Shown in pieces: positions 7,950-15,299 of a stretch of 22,267 nt of DNA. The first letter of the stretch is position 1. Each line of letters begins with the position of its first letter. Source of the DNA: Taishania sp036758285 (lineage in GTDB: Bacteria > Bacteroidota > Bacteroidia > Flavobacteriales_D > Crocinitomicaceae); the NCBI GenBank assembly GCA_036758285.1, contig DAIOWV010000050.1, forward strand, positions 1 to 22,267. Reading direction: 5' to 3'. The notes beneath the pieces were generated by a model. The model worked only from the letters and a program-made list of their open reading frames with translations, was not told the origin of the DNA and did no database searches. The position numbers and the translations under genes are program-made.

Positions 7950-9176
7950 CTAAGCAACTTTTAATTTTGCCATTTTTGATTTTTCAAACTTCGCTTTCGC
8001 ATAATCCAAAGTAACTTTGAATTCCTTTTCTGTGCTAGTTGGTAATTCAAACATTGCTTCGTTAAGAATTGCTTCACAAATAGAACGAAGTCCTCTTGCT
8101 CCCAACTTGAATTCAATTGCTTTTTCAACAATATAATCCAATGTTTTTGCATCAAAACTCAACTTGATATCGTCCAAAGAAAATAACTTCATGTATTGTT
8201 TAACCAACGCATTTTTAGGTTCAACTAATATACGCTTTAAAGCTTCTCCGTCTAGAGGCTCTAAATAAGTCAAAACAGGAAAACGTCCAATTAATTCAGG
8301 AATCAATCCAAACGTTTTAATATCTGTTGGATTCACATATCGAAGTAAACTTTCTCCTGACACACGCTCCTCTTCATTTGAAGAAAATCCAATTGTTTGA
8401 CGATTTACTCGACTAGCAATCATTTTTTCAATACCATCAAACGCTCCTCCACAAACAAATAATATATTTTTCGTATCTACCTGAATCATTTTTTGCTCCG
8501 GGTGTTTTCTTCCTCCTTGAGGTGGAACATTCACAATTGAACCTTCAAGTAATTTCAACAATGCTTGTTGCACTCCTTCTCCAGATACATCTCTCGTTAT
8601 CGAAGGATTATCACTTTTACGAGCAATTTTATCAATTTCATCAATAAAAACAATTCCTCTTTCAGCAGAAGGAACGTCGTAATCAGCAGCTTGTAACAAA
8701 CGTGACAAAATAGATTCTACATCCTCACCTACATAACCTGCTTCTGTTAAAATTGTTGCATCAGCAATACAAAACGGAACATTCAGCATCTTAGCAATTG
8801 TTTTTGCCAACAAGGTTTTTCCTGTTCCTGTTCTTCCAACCATAATGACATTTGACTTTTCAATTTCAACATCATCTTTCGTTTCTGGTTGTGCCAATCT
8901 TTTGTAATGATTGTAAACAGCTACGGACAATACTTTTTTAGCATCGTCTTGTCCAATTACATATTCATCCAATCGATTTTTGATTTCAATTGGCTTCAAA
9001 ATATTCAACTCAGCCAAAGTAGATTCTTTTTGCTTTGAAGAAAATTCATGCTTTACTATCTGATGAGCTTGCTCTACGCAATTAGAACAAATGTGTCCAG
9101 AAACTCCAGACAACAATTCACCAGCCTCTTTTCTTGAACGTCCACAAAACGAACAAGAGATATCATTTTTTGCCAT
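7950..9176 (-). CDS. clpX: ATP-dependent Clp protease ATP-binding subunit ClpX
   Basis: This 408-residue AAA+ unfoldase feeds substrates to ClpP. The zinc-binding domain has C8, C11, C30 and C33. The Walker A site is GRTGTGKT (114-121), where Arg replaces the more common Pro. Pore loop 1 is GYVG (147-150). Walker B is GIVFIDE (174-180). The RKH loop (223-225) recognises substrates. The IGF tripeptide (262-264) docks on ClpP. The sensor 2 region is LGARGLRSI. All functional elements are present. It lies 96 bases after clpP in the same direction, with a terminator-like hairpin between them. Confidence 0.98.
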   Translation of the reverse strand: MAKNDISCSFCGRSRKEAGELLSGVSGHICSNCVEQAHQIVKHEFSSKQKESTLAELNILKPIEIKNRLDEYVIGQDDAKKVLSVAVYNHYKRLAQPETKDDVEIEKSNVIMVGRTGTGKTLLAKTIAKMLNVPFCIADATILTEAGYVGEDVESILSRLLQAADYDVPSAERGIVFIDEIDKIARKSDNPSITRDVSGEGVQQALLKLLEGSIVNVPPQGGRKHPEQKMIQVDTKNILFVCGGAFDGIEKMIASRVNRQTIGFSSNEEERVSGESLLRYVNPTDIKTFGLIPELIGRFPVLTYLEPLDGEALKRILVEPKNALVKQYMKLFSLDDIKLSFDAKTLDYIVEKAIEFKLGARGLRSICEAILNEAMFELPTSTEKEFKVTLDYAKAKFEKSKMAKLKVA

Positions 9177-9206
9177 TTACTTAATTTCCTTTCTGATTTT
9201 ATTAAT

Positions 9207-9245
9207 AAAAAAGACACAGACAATCATTTCGTCTATGTCCTTTTT
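9207..9245 (-). terminator. Terminator-like hairpin between clpP and clpX
   Basis: In the minus-strand transcript GACATAGAC pairs with GUCUGUGUC (9 base pairs, one G-U) around a 9-base loop (9222-9230), followed by six U. It comes after clpP and before clpX, so it could end part of the clpP transcripts. A symmetrical A tract on the other side lets it act on the plus strand too. Confidence 0.6.
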
Positions 9246-9272
9246 ATTGAAATTCAATTTGAAAAATCTAAA

Positions 9273-9941
9273 TTATTTCGGGTTTCGAACTAAAATTTCA
9301 TCGACCATTCCATAAGCTTTTGCCTCTTCAGCAGTCATCCAATAATCTCTATCAGAATCTTCCCAAACTTTTTCGAATGGTTGTTTTGAATGTGTTGCAA
9401 TGATATCGTACAATTCTTTTTTCAATTTTTGAATTTCACGAGCTGTAATTTCGATATCTGATGCTTGTCCTTGTGCACCTCCTAATGGTTGATGAATCAT
9501 TACGCGAGCATGTTTCAAAGCAGAACGTTTACCTTCAGCTCCTGCACACATCAATACTGCTCCCATAGAAGCAGCCATTCCTGTACAAATTGTCGCTACA
9601 TCAGGGCGAATATATTGCATTGTATCATAAATTCCCAATCCTGCATAAACAGAACCACCTGGAGAATTCAAATAAATTTGAATGTCTTTTTTAGGATCAA
9701 CTGACTCTAAAAACAACAACTGAGCATTGATAATATTTGCTACTTGGTCATTGATTCCTGTTCCTAAAAATAAAATACGATCCATCATTAAACGCGAAAA
9801 CACGTCCATTTGTGTCATATTTAAAGGTCTTTCTTCGATGATATATGGAGTCAATGATGACTCGATGTAATTTGCAACATGCATAGAATTTAACCCCATG
9901 TGTTTTGTTGCGTACTTTTTAAATTCGTTTCCGTCAAACAT
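9273..9941 (-). CDS. clpP: ATP-dependent Clp protease proteolytic subunit ClpP
   Basis: This 222-residue serine peptidase forms the double-ring chamber of ClpXP. The catalytic triad is visible: S125 in TGMAASMGAVL, H150 in RVMIHQP and D199 in DSDRDYWM. The LNSPGGSVYAG oxyanion segment sits at 91-101. There are about 30 extra residues before the usual core. This could be a propeptide or a Bacteroidota-type N-terminal extension around YIESSLTPYIIEERPL. It starts at the ATG at 9941. trxB lies 84 bases upstream in the same direction. The trigger factor gene often found before clpP elsewhere is absent. Confidence 0.97.
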   Translation of the reverse strand: MFDGNEFKKYATKHMGLNSMHVANYIESSLTPYIIEERPLNMTQMDVFSRLMMDRILFLGTGINDQVANIINAQLLFLESVDPKKDIQIYLNSPGGSVYAGLGIYDTMQYIRPDVATICTGMAASMGAVLMCAGAEGKRSALKHARVMIHQPLGGAQGQASDIEITAREIQKLKKELYDIIATHSKQPFEKVWEDSDRDYWMTAEEAKAYGMVDEILVRNPK

Positions 9942-10025
9942 AATTTTGTTATTTATATTTTAAAGTTAAAAATAATTCTATTGTTTGTATTCGTTTTTTC
10001 TGTCTTAACAGATTTTTGACATTAA

Positions 10026-10979
10026 TTAATGTCCCAAAGCAGACAAGTATCTTTCAGCATCTAATGCAGCTACGCAACCTGTTCCCGCTGCTGTAATTGC
10101 TTGTCTATAATTTTTATCTGCTGCATCTCCAGCTACAAAAACTCCTGGTACATTTGTCAAAGAAGTCCCCGGTTTTTCATAAATAACGTATCCAGTCTCA
10201 TCTAGGTTAATATAATCTTTGAAAATCTCTGTATTCGGCTGATGTCCAATAGCCACAAAAAATCCTGTACATGGAATTTCAATTGATTCTCCTGTGACAT
10301 TATTTTTTGCTTTAACACCAGTCACCACATTTCCATCACCTAAAACTTCTTCCGTTTCTGTATTGAATAATATTTCAATGTTTGGTGTATTTTTCACACG
10401 GTCTGCCATTATTTTTGATGCTCTAAATTCATCACGACGAACCAACATCGTTACTTTTGAACATAATTTCGATAAATAATGAGCTTCTTCACAAGCAGAA
10501 TCTCCTGCTCCAACGATTACTGTTTCTTGCCCACGGTAGAAAAAACCATCACAAACAGCACAAGCAGAAACACCTCCACCTAACGTTAAATATTTTTGTT
10601 CACTTTCTAAACCTAAATATTTGGCAGATGCTCCTGTTGAAATAATAATTGTTTTTGCGTGAATTTCAACACCTGTTTCTGTCCAAGCTTTATGAATTGT
10701 TCCTGAAAAATCTACTTTAGTAATAAAACCAAAACGTATATCGGCCTCAAATCTCTTTGCTTGTGCTTCTAATTGCATCATCATTTCTGGTCCAGTAACT
10801 CCATCTGGATATCCTGGGAAATTTTCTACTTCATTTGTTGTAGTTAGTTGCCCTCCTGGTTGCATTCCTTGATATAAAACAGGTTTCATATCTGCTCTTG
10901 CAGCGTATATTGCAGCTGTATATCCTGCTGGTCCTGAACCGATAATCAAACAGTCTAATTGTTCTATTTCTTGACTCAT
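10026..10979 (-). CDS. trxB: Thioredoxin-disulfide reductase
   Basis: This 317-residue flavoprotein transfers electrons from NADPH to thioredoxin. The FAD-binding motif is GSGPAG (14-19). The redox-active pair is C140-A-V-C143 in SACAVCDGFF. The NADPH-binding motif is GAGDSA (157-162), and the C-terminal FAD segment reads VFVAGDAADKNYRQA. Length and motifs fit low-molecular-weight bacterial TrxB throughout. There is no signal peptide, so it is cytoplasmic. It may be the first gene of a trxB-clpP-clpX transcript: no convincing terminator separates it from clpP, although the 84-base spacing could hide a separate clpP promoter. Confidence 0.96.
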   Translation of the reverse strand: MSQEIEQLDCLIIGSGPAGYTAAIYAARADMKPVLYQGMQPGGQLTTTNEVENFPGYPDGVTGPEMMMQLEAQAKRFEADIRFGFITKVDFSGTIHKAWTETGVEIHAKTIIISTGASAKYLGLESEQKYLTLGGGVSACAVCDGFFYRGQETVIVGAGDSACEEAHYLSKLCSKVTMLVRRDEFRASKIMADRVKNTPNIEILFNTETEEVLGDGNVVTGVKAKNNVTGESIEIPCTGFFVAIGHQPNTEIFKDYINLDETGYVIYEKPGTSLTNVPGVFVAGDAADKNYRQAITAAGTGCVAALDAERYLSALGH

Positions 10980-11011
10980 TTTTGTGTTGCTCTTTGTAAT
11001 AATTAAAGAAA

Positions 11012-11019
11012 CAAATTTA
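11012..11019 (-). promoter_or_regulatory. Putative -7 promoter box of trxB
   Basis: The minus strand reads TAAATTTG, a perfect TAnnTTTG, 32 bases before the trxB ATG. The -33 region holds only a T run (TTTT, 19 bases away) rather than a clear TTG. Confidence 0.45.
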
Positions 11020-11068
11020 ATTAAAAATCAATCATTTTAAAAGTAAAAAAATGTGAATTTTTCATTAG

Positions 11069-13234
11069 TTACAAACGATTCTGTTCATCTGTTTTTTCAA
11101 TAGTTTTCATCTCTTTAATTTTTTGATTTCCGAAGTGATACCGAAGATTTACAACAAAATAACGTGTATCACGATAATCGCTGAATGCTTGATTCTGATT
11201 AGCATATCTAGTAGAAATGGTATTTTTATCGGTTTTGAAAATATCATTGATTGTCAATCCGATTTCCATTTTCTTATCGAACAGCTTTTTATTAACCATT
11301 ACATAAGCATTTTGAGACGAGCTAATATTGAATGATCCCTGAATGGCTTTTGAATTGTAACGGTATCCAACGGTCAAATCCCATGTTTTTTCCTTATCCA
11401 TAGTCAATTGGGTTGACAGATTCAAATGATAAAAAAAGACAGTGTTCAGATATAGTTGCTGATCAATTCCCATAAAGTAGTTCTCGTTGTATTCTCCCAT
11501 TGCAAAAACATTCAGTTTCCAATTAGGAAGCAAGGTAAAATTGCGAAAGAAGTTTCCTCCAAGATTCTGCCCGCCTTTGATGTTTGTAAATAGATAAATG
11601 GTTTCGAATGTAGCTGGATTTTGAACTGAAATTTCCATTGAAGGATTTTTGATAAAATTATAGTACATCTCAATGTTCCAATCATTTACAGTATACGTGA
11701 GGTTAATGTTATCAATCAATGTTGACTTCAAATACGGATCTCCTTGAAAATAGGAATAATAATTATAGTATGATTTTGATGGATTCAGAAAATCATAAAC
11801 AGGTCTGTCGATACGTCTTCCATACGAAAATCCGACTTGCTGATTTTCTTTTATTTCATACATGGTATAGAACGTAGGAAATAAATTATTACGTTTTGTT
11901 TCATTTGTCACCTGTGGATTATTGGAAGTGGTATGGATAAGTGTTGTTTCATTGCGTAAACCTGCTTTAAAAAACCACTTACCCCATTGATAATCAAAAG
12001 ACAAATAAGCTGCTATAATCTGCTCGTTGTAGAAAAATTTATTACTTCGTGATGCGTCCTGGATGAAAGTTCCATTCATGTCATTTAAAAAATCCAATTG
12101 ATTTTCATTCTGAACCAGGCTATATTTTGCTCCGCTTTCAAAAATAAAATCACCTTTCTCCAAACGATAATCGACCTGAGACGAAAATAATCTTATTTGC
12201 TGTGAAGTATTGTTTCCAAAACGGTTAAAACTTTCAGGTTGACCGCTAAAATGTTGCCAGGTAGTAATAGTCTGTTCTTCGTAGTAATCTTTGTTACTAA
12301 AGTTACTCATCCAGGAAAGAGAACTCTTTTTAAATTTTCTATCATATCCTAAATAAGCATTCAAGATATTGTATTTTTGAAAACGATCATTTGCCGTTTG
12401 GTAATAAGATTGTAACAAATTTGTTTCTGTATTGTAAATATTAGTAGGTATGTAATAATTTCCTGTCGATATCGGATTGACTGTTCCATCTATTCCAAAC
12501 CGAATGGAAGAAAGCGTATCAAAGTCATATTGGGATGAAAAACTATACAAGTGCATCTGACGAGATTTCGTCTTTCTGACCATGTCGCTTTCCCAACGTG
12601 TTTTATTATGTTCATAAGTCACTACATCGAAGTTTTGTCTCATAAAATCACCTGATATAAAGTTGTAAGTTCCGCTCAGTTGCCACTTGTTGGTATTGTA
12701 AGATTGCATTAGACCGACTCTTCCTCTCGCATAAATACCTTGATGGTAACGAGCTGAAGCACTCCCTCTGTATCCTGTCAGTCTGTTTTCTTTCATTTTA
12801 ATGTTGATGACGGCGGCACCTTCTGCCTCATATTTTGCAGGAGGATTAGTTATGACTTCAATTGAAAAAATCTGATCTCCGCTTGTACCCTCCAGGAACT
12901 GTTTTAGCTGCTCCTGACTCATCAATGTTTTTCGGTCATTGATTGTAACAATAATTTGGTCACTTCCTCTGACACTGATTGCTTCATTTCTCACAATTAC
13001 ATTGGGTGTATTGCTTAAAATTTCCCATGCATTCATATTTTGAAGAGGGGTTCCTACAACCGTAAATTCCAATCGGTCAACTTTACGTTTCAAGGTATTT
13101 CTTTTTGCCACAACAGTCATTTCAGGTATTAAACCCAAGCTATCCGTTACAGTTGTATCTGGAGGTATTTCATTCGTAATTTGTCCCAATAAAGACATCG
13201 GAATCAAAAATGCAAAAATGATAATCTGTTTCAT
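11069..13234 (-). CDS. Outer-membrane beta-barrel protein, TonB-dependent-receptor-like
   Basis: The 721-residue protein begins at the ATG at 13234 with a signal peptide (MKQIIIFAFLIPMSLLGQ). A plug-like domain follows: EMTVVAKR, VDRLEFTVVG, a SNTPNVIVRNEAISVRG segment, an INDRKTL motif, and IEVITNPPAKYEAEGAAVINIKMK, which is typical of this family. From about residue 150 to the end there is a long series of amphipathic strands ending in VVNLRYHFGNQ. This matches the outer-membrane beta-barrel group close to TonB-dependent receptors. The N-terminal carboxypeptidase-regulatory-like domain common in relatives is absent. A short charged tail (KIKEMKTIEKTDEQNRL) follows the last strand. It is divergent from a two-component system, which suggests regulation by that system. 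The substrate is unknown. Confidence 0.85.
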   Translation of the reverse strand: MKQIIIFAFLIPMSLLGQITNEIPPDTTVTDSLGLIPEMTVVAKRNTLKRKVDRLEFTVVGTPLQNMNAWEILSNTPNVIVRNEAISVRGSDQIIVTINDRKTLMSQEQLKQFLEGTSGDQIFSIEVITNPPAKYEAEGAAVINIKMKENRLTGYRGSASARYHQGIYARGRVGLMQSYNTNKWQLSGTYNFISGDFMRQNFDVVTYEHNKTRWESDMVRKTKSRQMHLYSFSSQYDFDTLSSIRFGIDGTVNPISTGNYYIPTNIYNTETNLLQSYYQTANDRFQKYNILNAYLGYDRKFKKSSLSWMSNFSNKDYYEEQTITTWQHFSGQPESFNRFGNNTSQQIRLFSSQVDYRLEKGDFIFESGAKYSLVQNENQLDFLNDMNGTFIQDASRSNKFFYNEQIIAAYLSFDYQWGKWFFKAGLRNETTLIHTTSNNPQVTNETKRNNLFPTFYTMYEIKENQQVGFSYGRRIDRPVYDFLNPSKSYYNYYSYFQGDPYLKSTLIDNINLTYTVNDWNIEMYYNFIKNPSMEISVQNPATFETIYLFTNIKGGQNLGGNFFRNFTLLPNWKLNVFAMGEYNENYFMGIDQQLYLNTVFFYHLNLSTQLTMDKEKTWDLTVGYRYNSKAIQGSFNISSSQNAYVMVNKKLFDKKMEIGLTINDIFKTDKNTISTRYANQNQAFSDYRDTRYFVVNLRYHFGNQKIKEMKTIEKTDEQNRL

Positions 13235-13251
13235 GTTGTTTGTTTTTTCTA

Positions 13252-13259
13252 CAAAGATG
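13252..13259 (-). promoter_or_regulatory. Possible -7 box of the beta-barrel gene
   Basis: The minus strand reads CATCTTTG, one mismatch from TAnnTTTG, 17 bases before the ATG at 13234. The matching -33 element would fall inside the N run, so it cannot be judged. Confidence 0.3.
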
Positions 13260-13266
13260 TTGGGGA

Positions 13267-13393
13267 NNNNNNNNNNNNNNNNNNNNNNNNNNNNNNNNNN
13301 NNNNNNNNNNNNNNNNNNNNNNNNNNNNNNNNNNNNNNNNNNNNNNNNNNNNNNNNNNNNNNNNNNNNNNNNNNNNNNNNNNNNNNNNNNNNN
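13267..13393. other. Assembly gap (127 N) covering the divergent promoter and sensor kinase start
   Basis: The unknown bases remove the first part of the histidine kinase gene and most of the intergenic region shared with the beta-barrel gene. If the gap size is right, both must fit in about 127 bases. Confidence 0.99.
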
Positions 13394-14632
13394 CAAGTTT
13401 TCTACATCTACAATTCCTATCGTTTACAGGAAAAGGATTTGATTAGAAAAGCACGTGAAATTGCAGATAAAGTAATTGTGGAAATGGAAAAATTCACAAA
13501 GATTAATGAAGAGCAGTTCGTGGAAAACTTCTGGATGTCAAAATACATGACAAAGGTTCCTCAAGCTGAAATTGACAGTTTACGGAGAACAGAAAGAACC
13601 CCTGAACAACTGACAACACATCTGGAACAAATTCTGGCAGAAAAAGTAGAGGGAACAGACCTGAAAATTACCTTAAAGAATGAAATTCATTCCATCTACG
13701 ACAAAGACAATAAAAAAGAATTATTGACAAAAAAAGATCCTGTAATATTTTATCAGACACGTAACAAAGTTAAAAAAGGTATGACTATTAGTGAGGGAAA
13801 ATGGAATGGGAATCTGTCACATAGTAATACGGAAACCAATGTTGTTGAACAATACAATTACAAAATAAAATCACGAACATCGTTTCAATTGATGAATATA
13901 CAGTCACTAGTCATTCAAAAAATTGTTCCGCTCTGCTTAGTCAGTTTGTTTATTTTGGTACTTATGCTCTACATTTTCAGAAAAAACATTAAAAACATTG
14001 AATTGCAGGATAAAAAAATAGCACAGCTACATACCACCATCGATTCCATTACACATGAACTAAACACACCTATTTCAACTATGAAATTTTTGCTTGCATC
14101 CAAAGAAAAAGGTCCTTCAGAAATAGTTTTGGAACGACAAATTCAACGATTGCAACAAATTGTGGCTTCGGTTCACACAACAGAATCGGAAGATAAAGCG
14201 GCAACAGGAAATGAAATTCAATCACTGGTTCAACGTTTGCAACAAGATTATCCGACAGTTCAAATTTTAGCAAAGATTCATTTCGACCAAAACAATCAAC
14301 TATCTGTCAACAACTTAGAAGTCATTTTATTCAATCTTGTTGACAATTCATTTAAATACAAAGCACAGCAAGTTCATCTGGATTTAAATTTTGGTAAGGC
14401 AATCAGCATATCCATCTCCGATGACGGCATGGGAATTCCGAAAGAAGAACAAAGCAAAATATTTGAAAAATACTACCGTGTATCGCGAAAAGAAAATCAT
14501 GAAATAAGCGGCCTTGGAGTTGGATTGTATCTAGTAAACAACATTGTGAATCGAAATCATGGAACGATTAAAGTGTCTTCAAACCCAAACAAAGGGATAA
14601 CATTTAAAATTTCTTTACCGAATGAAAAATAG
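13394..14632 (+). CDS. Two-component sensor histidine kinase, N-terminus missing in gap
   Basis: The frame is open from the end of the N run (QVFYIYNSYRLQEKDL...), so the TTG at 13439 is not a start. The first membrane segment is presumably in the gap. A roughly 150-residue extracytoplasmic sensor region rich in charged residues follows, then a transmembrane segment (IVPLCLVSLFILVLMLYIF, about 13920-13978). The kinase core comes next: the H box SITHELNTPIS with the phospho-accepting His codon at 14054-14056, N box NLEVILFNLVDNSFKYK, G1 DDGMGIP, F box IFEKYYRV and G2 GLGVGLYLV. Its stop overlaps the response regulator start by 11 bases, which indicates a translationally coupled pair. The sensor region matches no domain I recognise. 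The divergent outer-membrane barrel is the obvious candidate target. Confidence 0.9.
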   Translation, partial: QVFYIYNSYRLQEKDLIRKAREIADKVIVEMEKFTKINEEQFVENFWMSKYMTKVPQAEIDSLRRTERTPEQLTTHLEQILAEKVEGTDLKITLKNEIHSIYDKDNKKELLTKKDPVIFYQTRNKVKKGMTISEGKWNGNLSHSNTETNVVEQYNYKIKSRTSFQLMNIQSLVIQKIVPLCLVSLFILVLMLYIFRKNIKNIELQDKKIAQLHTTIDSITHELNTPISTMKFLLASKEKGPSEIVLERQIQRLQQIVASVHTTESEDKAATGNEIQSLVQRLQQDYPTVQILAKIHFDQNNQLSVNNLEVILFNLVDNSFKYKAQQVHLDLNFGKAISISISDDGMGIPKEEQSKIFEKYYRVSRKENHEISGLGVGLYLVNNIVNRNHGTIKVSSNPNKGITFKISLPNEK

Positions 14633-15299
14633 AATAATTCTGGTTGAAGATGATACCGACTTGGGAATGGTCTTGAAACAATATTTAGAATTCTCAGGTT
14701 TTGAGGTCAATTGGTTTATATCTCCCGAAATGCTGTTGAACAGTGACATTGATTTTAACAGTTACCATATTGCTATTTTAGACATTATGCTTCCTGGAAT
14801 GGATGGTTTTGAACTCAGTCAGGAACTTCGAAAACACACATCTGTTCCTTTTTTATTTCTGACAGCCAAAGGCCAAAGCATTGACCGCATTCTAGGCTTG
14901 AAAATAGGTGCAGAAGATTACATTATAAAACCTTGTGAACCAGAAGAACTGATTTTACGAATTCAAAATATTCTGAAGCGGCAAATTGTCAACGCACCTG
15001 AAGTCATTCAAATTGGCAATTATACATTTCATCCGTCTCTGTATGCACTCAAATATGAAAATAACTTCATTCAGTTAACTGAAAAAGAATCGAATCTGTT
15101 ACTGTTTCTTTTTTCACACAACAATGGTGTTGTCAGCAGAAAAGAAATTCTTGAAAAAATCTGGGGAGAAAACGATTATTTCCTTGGAAGGAGTCTGGAT
15201 GTTTTTATGACACGAATACGGAAATATCTTCAAAAAGATGAGCGAATAAAACTTGAATCAATCCGTGGAGTTGGTTTTAGAATTAGTTTCCCTATTTAG
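14622..15299 (+). CDS. OmpR/PhoB-type response regulator
   Basis: The 225-residue DNA-binding regulator has an N-terminal receiver domain with acidic residues 10-12 (EDDTD), phospho-acceptor D54 in AILDIMLPGMDGFEL, T81 and K103 in EDYIIKPCEPEE. A C-terminal winged-helix domain (about 130-225) contains LTEKESNLLLFLFSHNNGVVSRKEILEKIWG and LDVFMTRIRKYL, ending RGVGFRISFPI. The ATG at 14622 overlaps the kinase gene by 11 bases. Its stop overlaps the stop of the convergent large outer-membrane protein by 3 bases, with no terminator between them. Likely targets are its own operon and the divergent barrel gene. Confidence 0.95.
   Translation: MKNRIILVEDDTDLGMVLKQYLEFSGFEVNWFISPEMLLNSDIDFNSYHIAILDIMLPGMDGFELSQELRKHTSVPFLFLTAKGQSIDRILGLKIGAEDYIIKPCEPEELILRIQNILKRQIVNAPEVIQIGNYTFHPSLYALKYENNFIQLTEKESNLLLFLFSHNNGVVSRKEILEKIWGENDYFLGRSLDVFMTRIRKYLQKDERIKLESIRGVGFRISFPI

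Noticed and set aside
7961..8155. 64-codon minus-strand frame inside clpX
   Set aside because: It overlaps clpX in another frame on the same strand and reads as a shifted shadow of it.
9999..10012. Small hairpin TCTGT-CTTA-ACAGA between clpP and trxB
   Set aside because: Only five base pairs, and in the trxB transcript direction it is followed by A rather than U, so it is not a convincing terminator.
13439..13441. TTG at 13439 as start of the histidine kinase
   Set aside because: The frame is open upstream to the N run with protein-like sequence, and without an N-terminal membrane segment the sensor region would not be exported.
11069..15299. Recent horizontal transfer of the kinase/barrel block based on base composition
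   Set aside because: Spot counts of a few lines gave values overlapping the flanks (about 30-43 percent G+C), and no integrase, transposase, tRNA or flanking repeat is visible.
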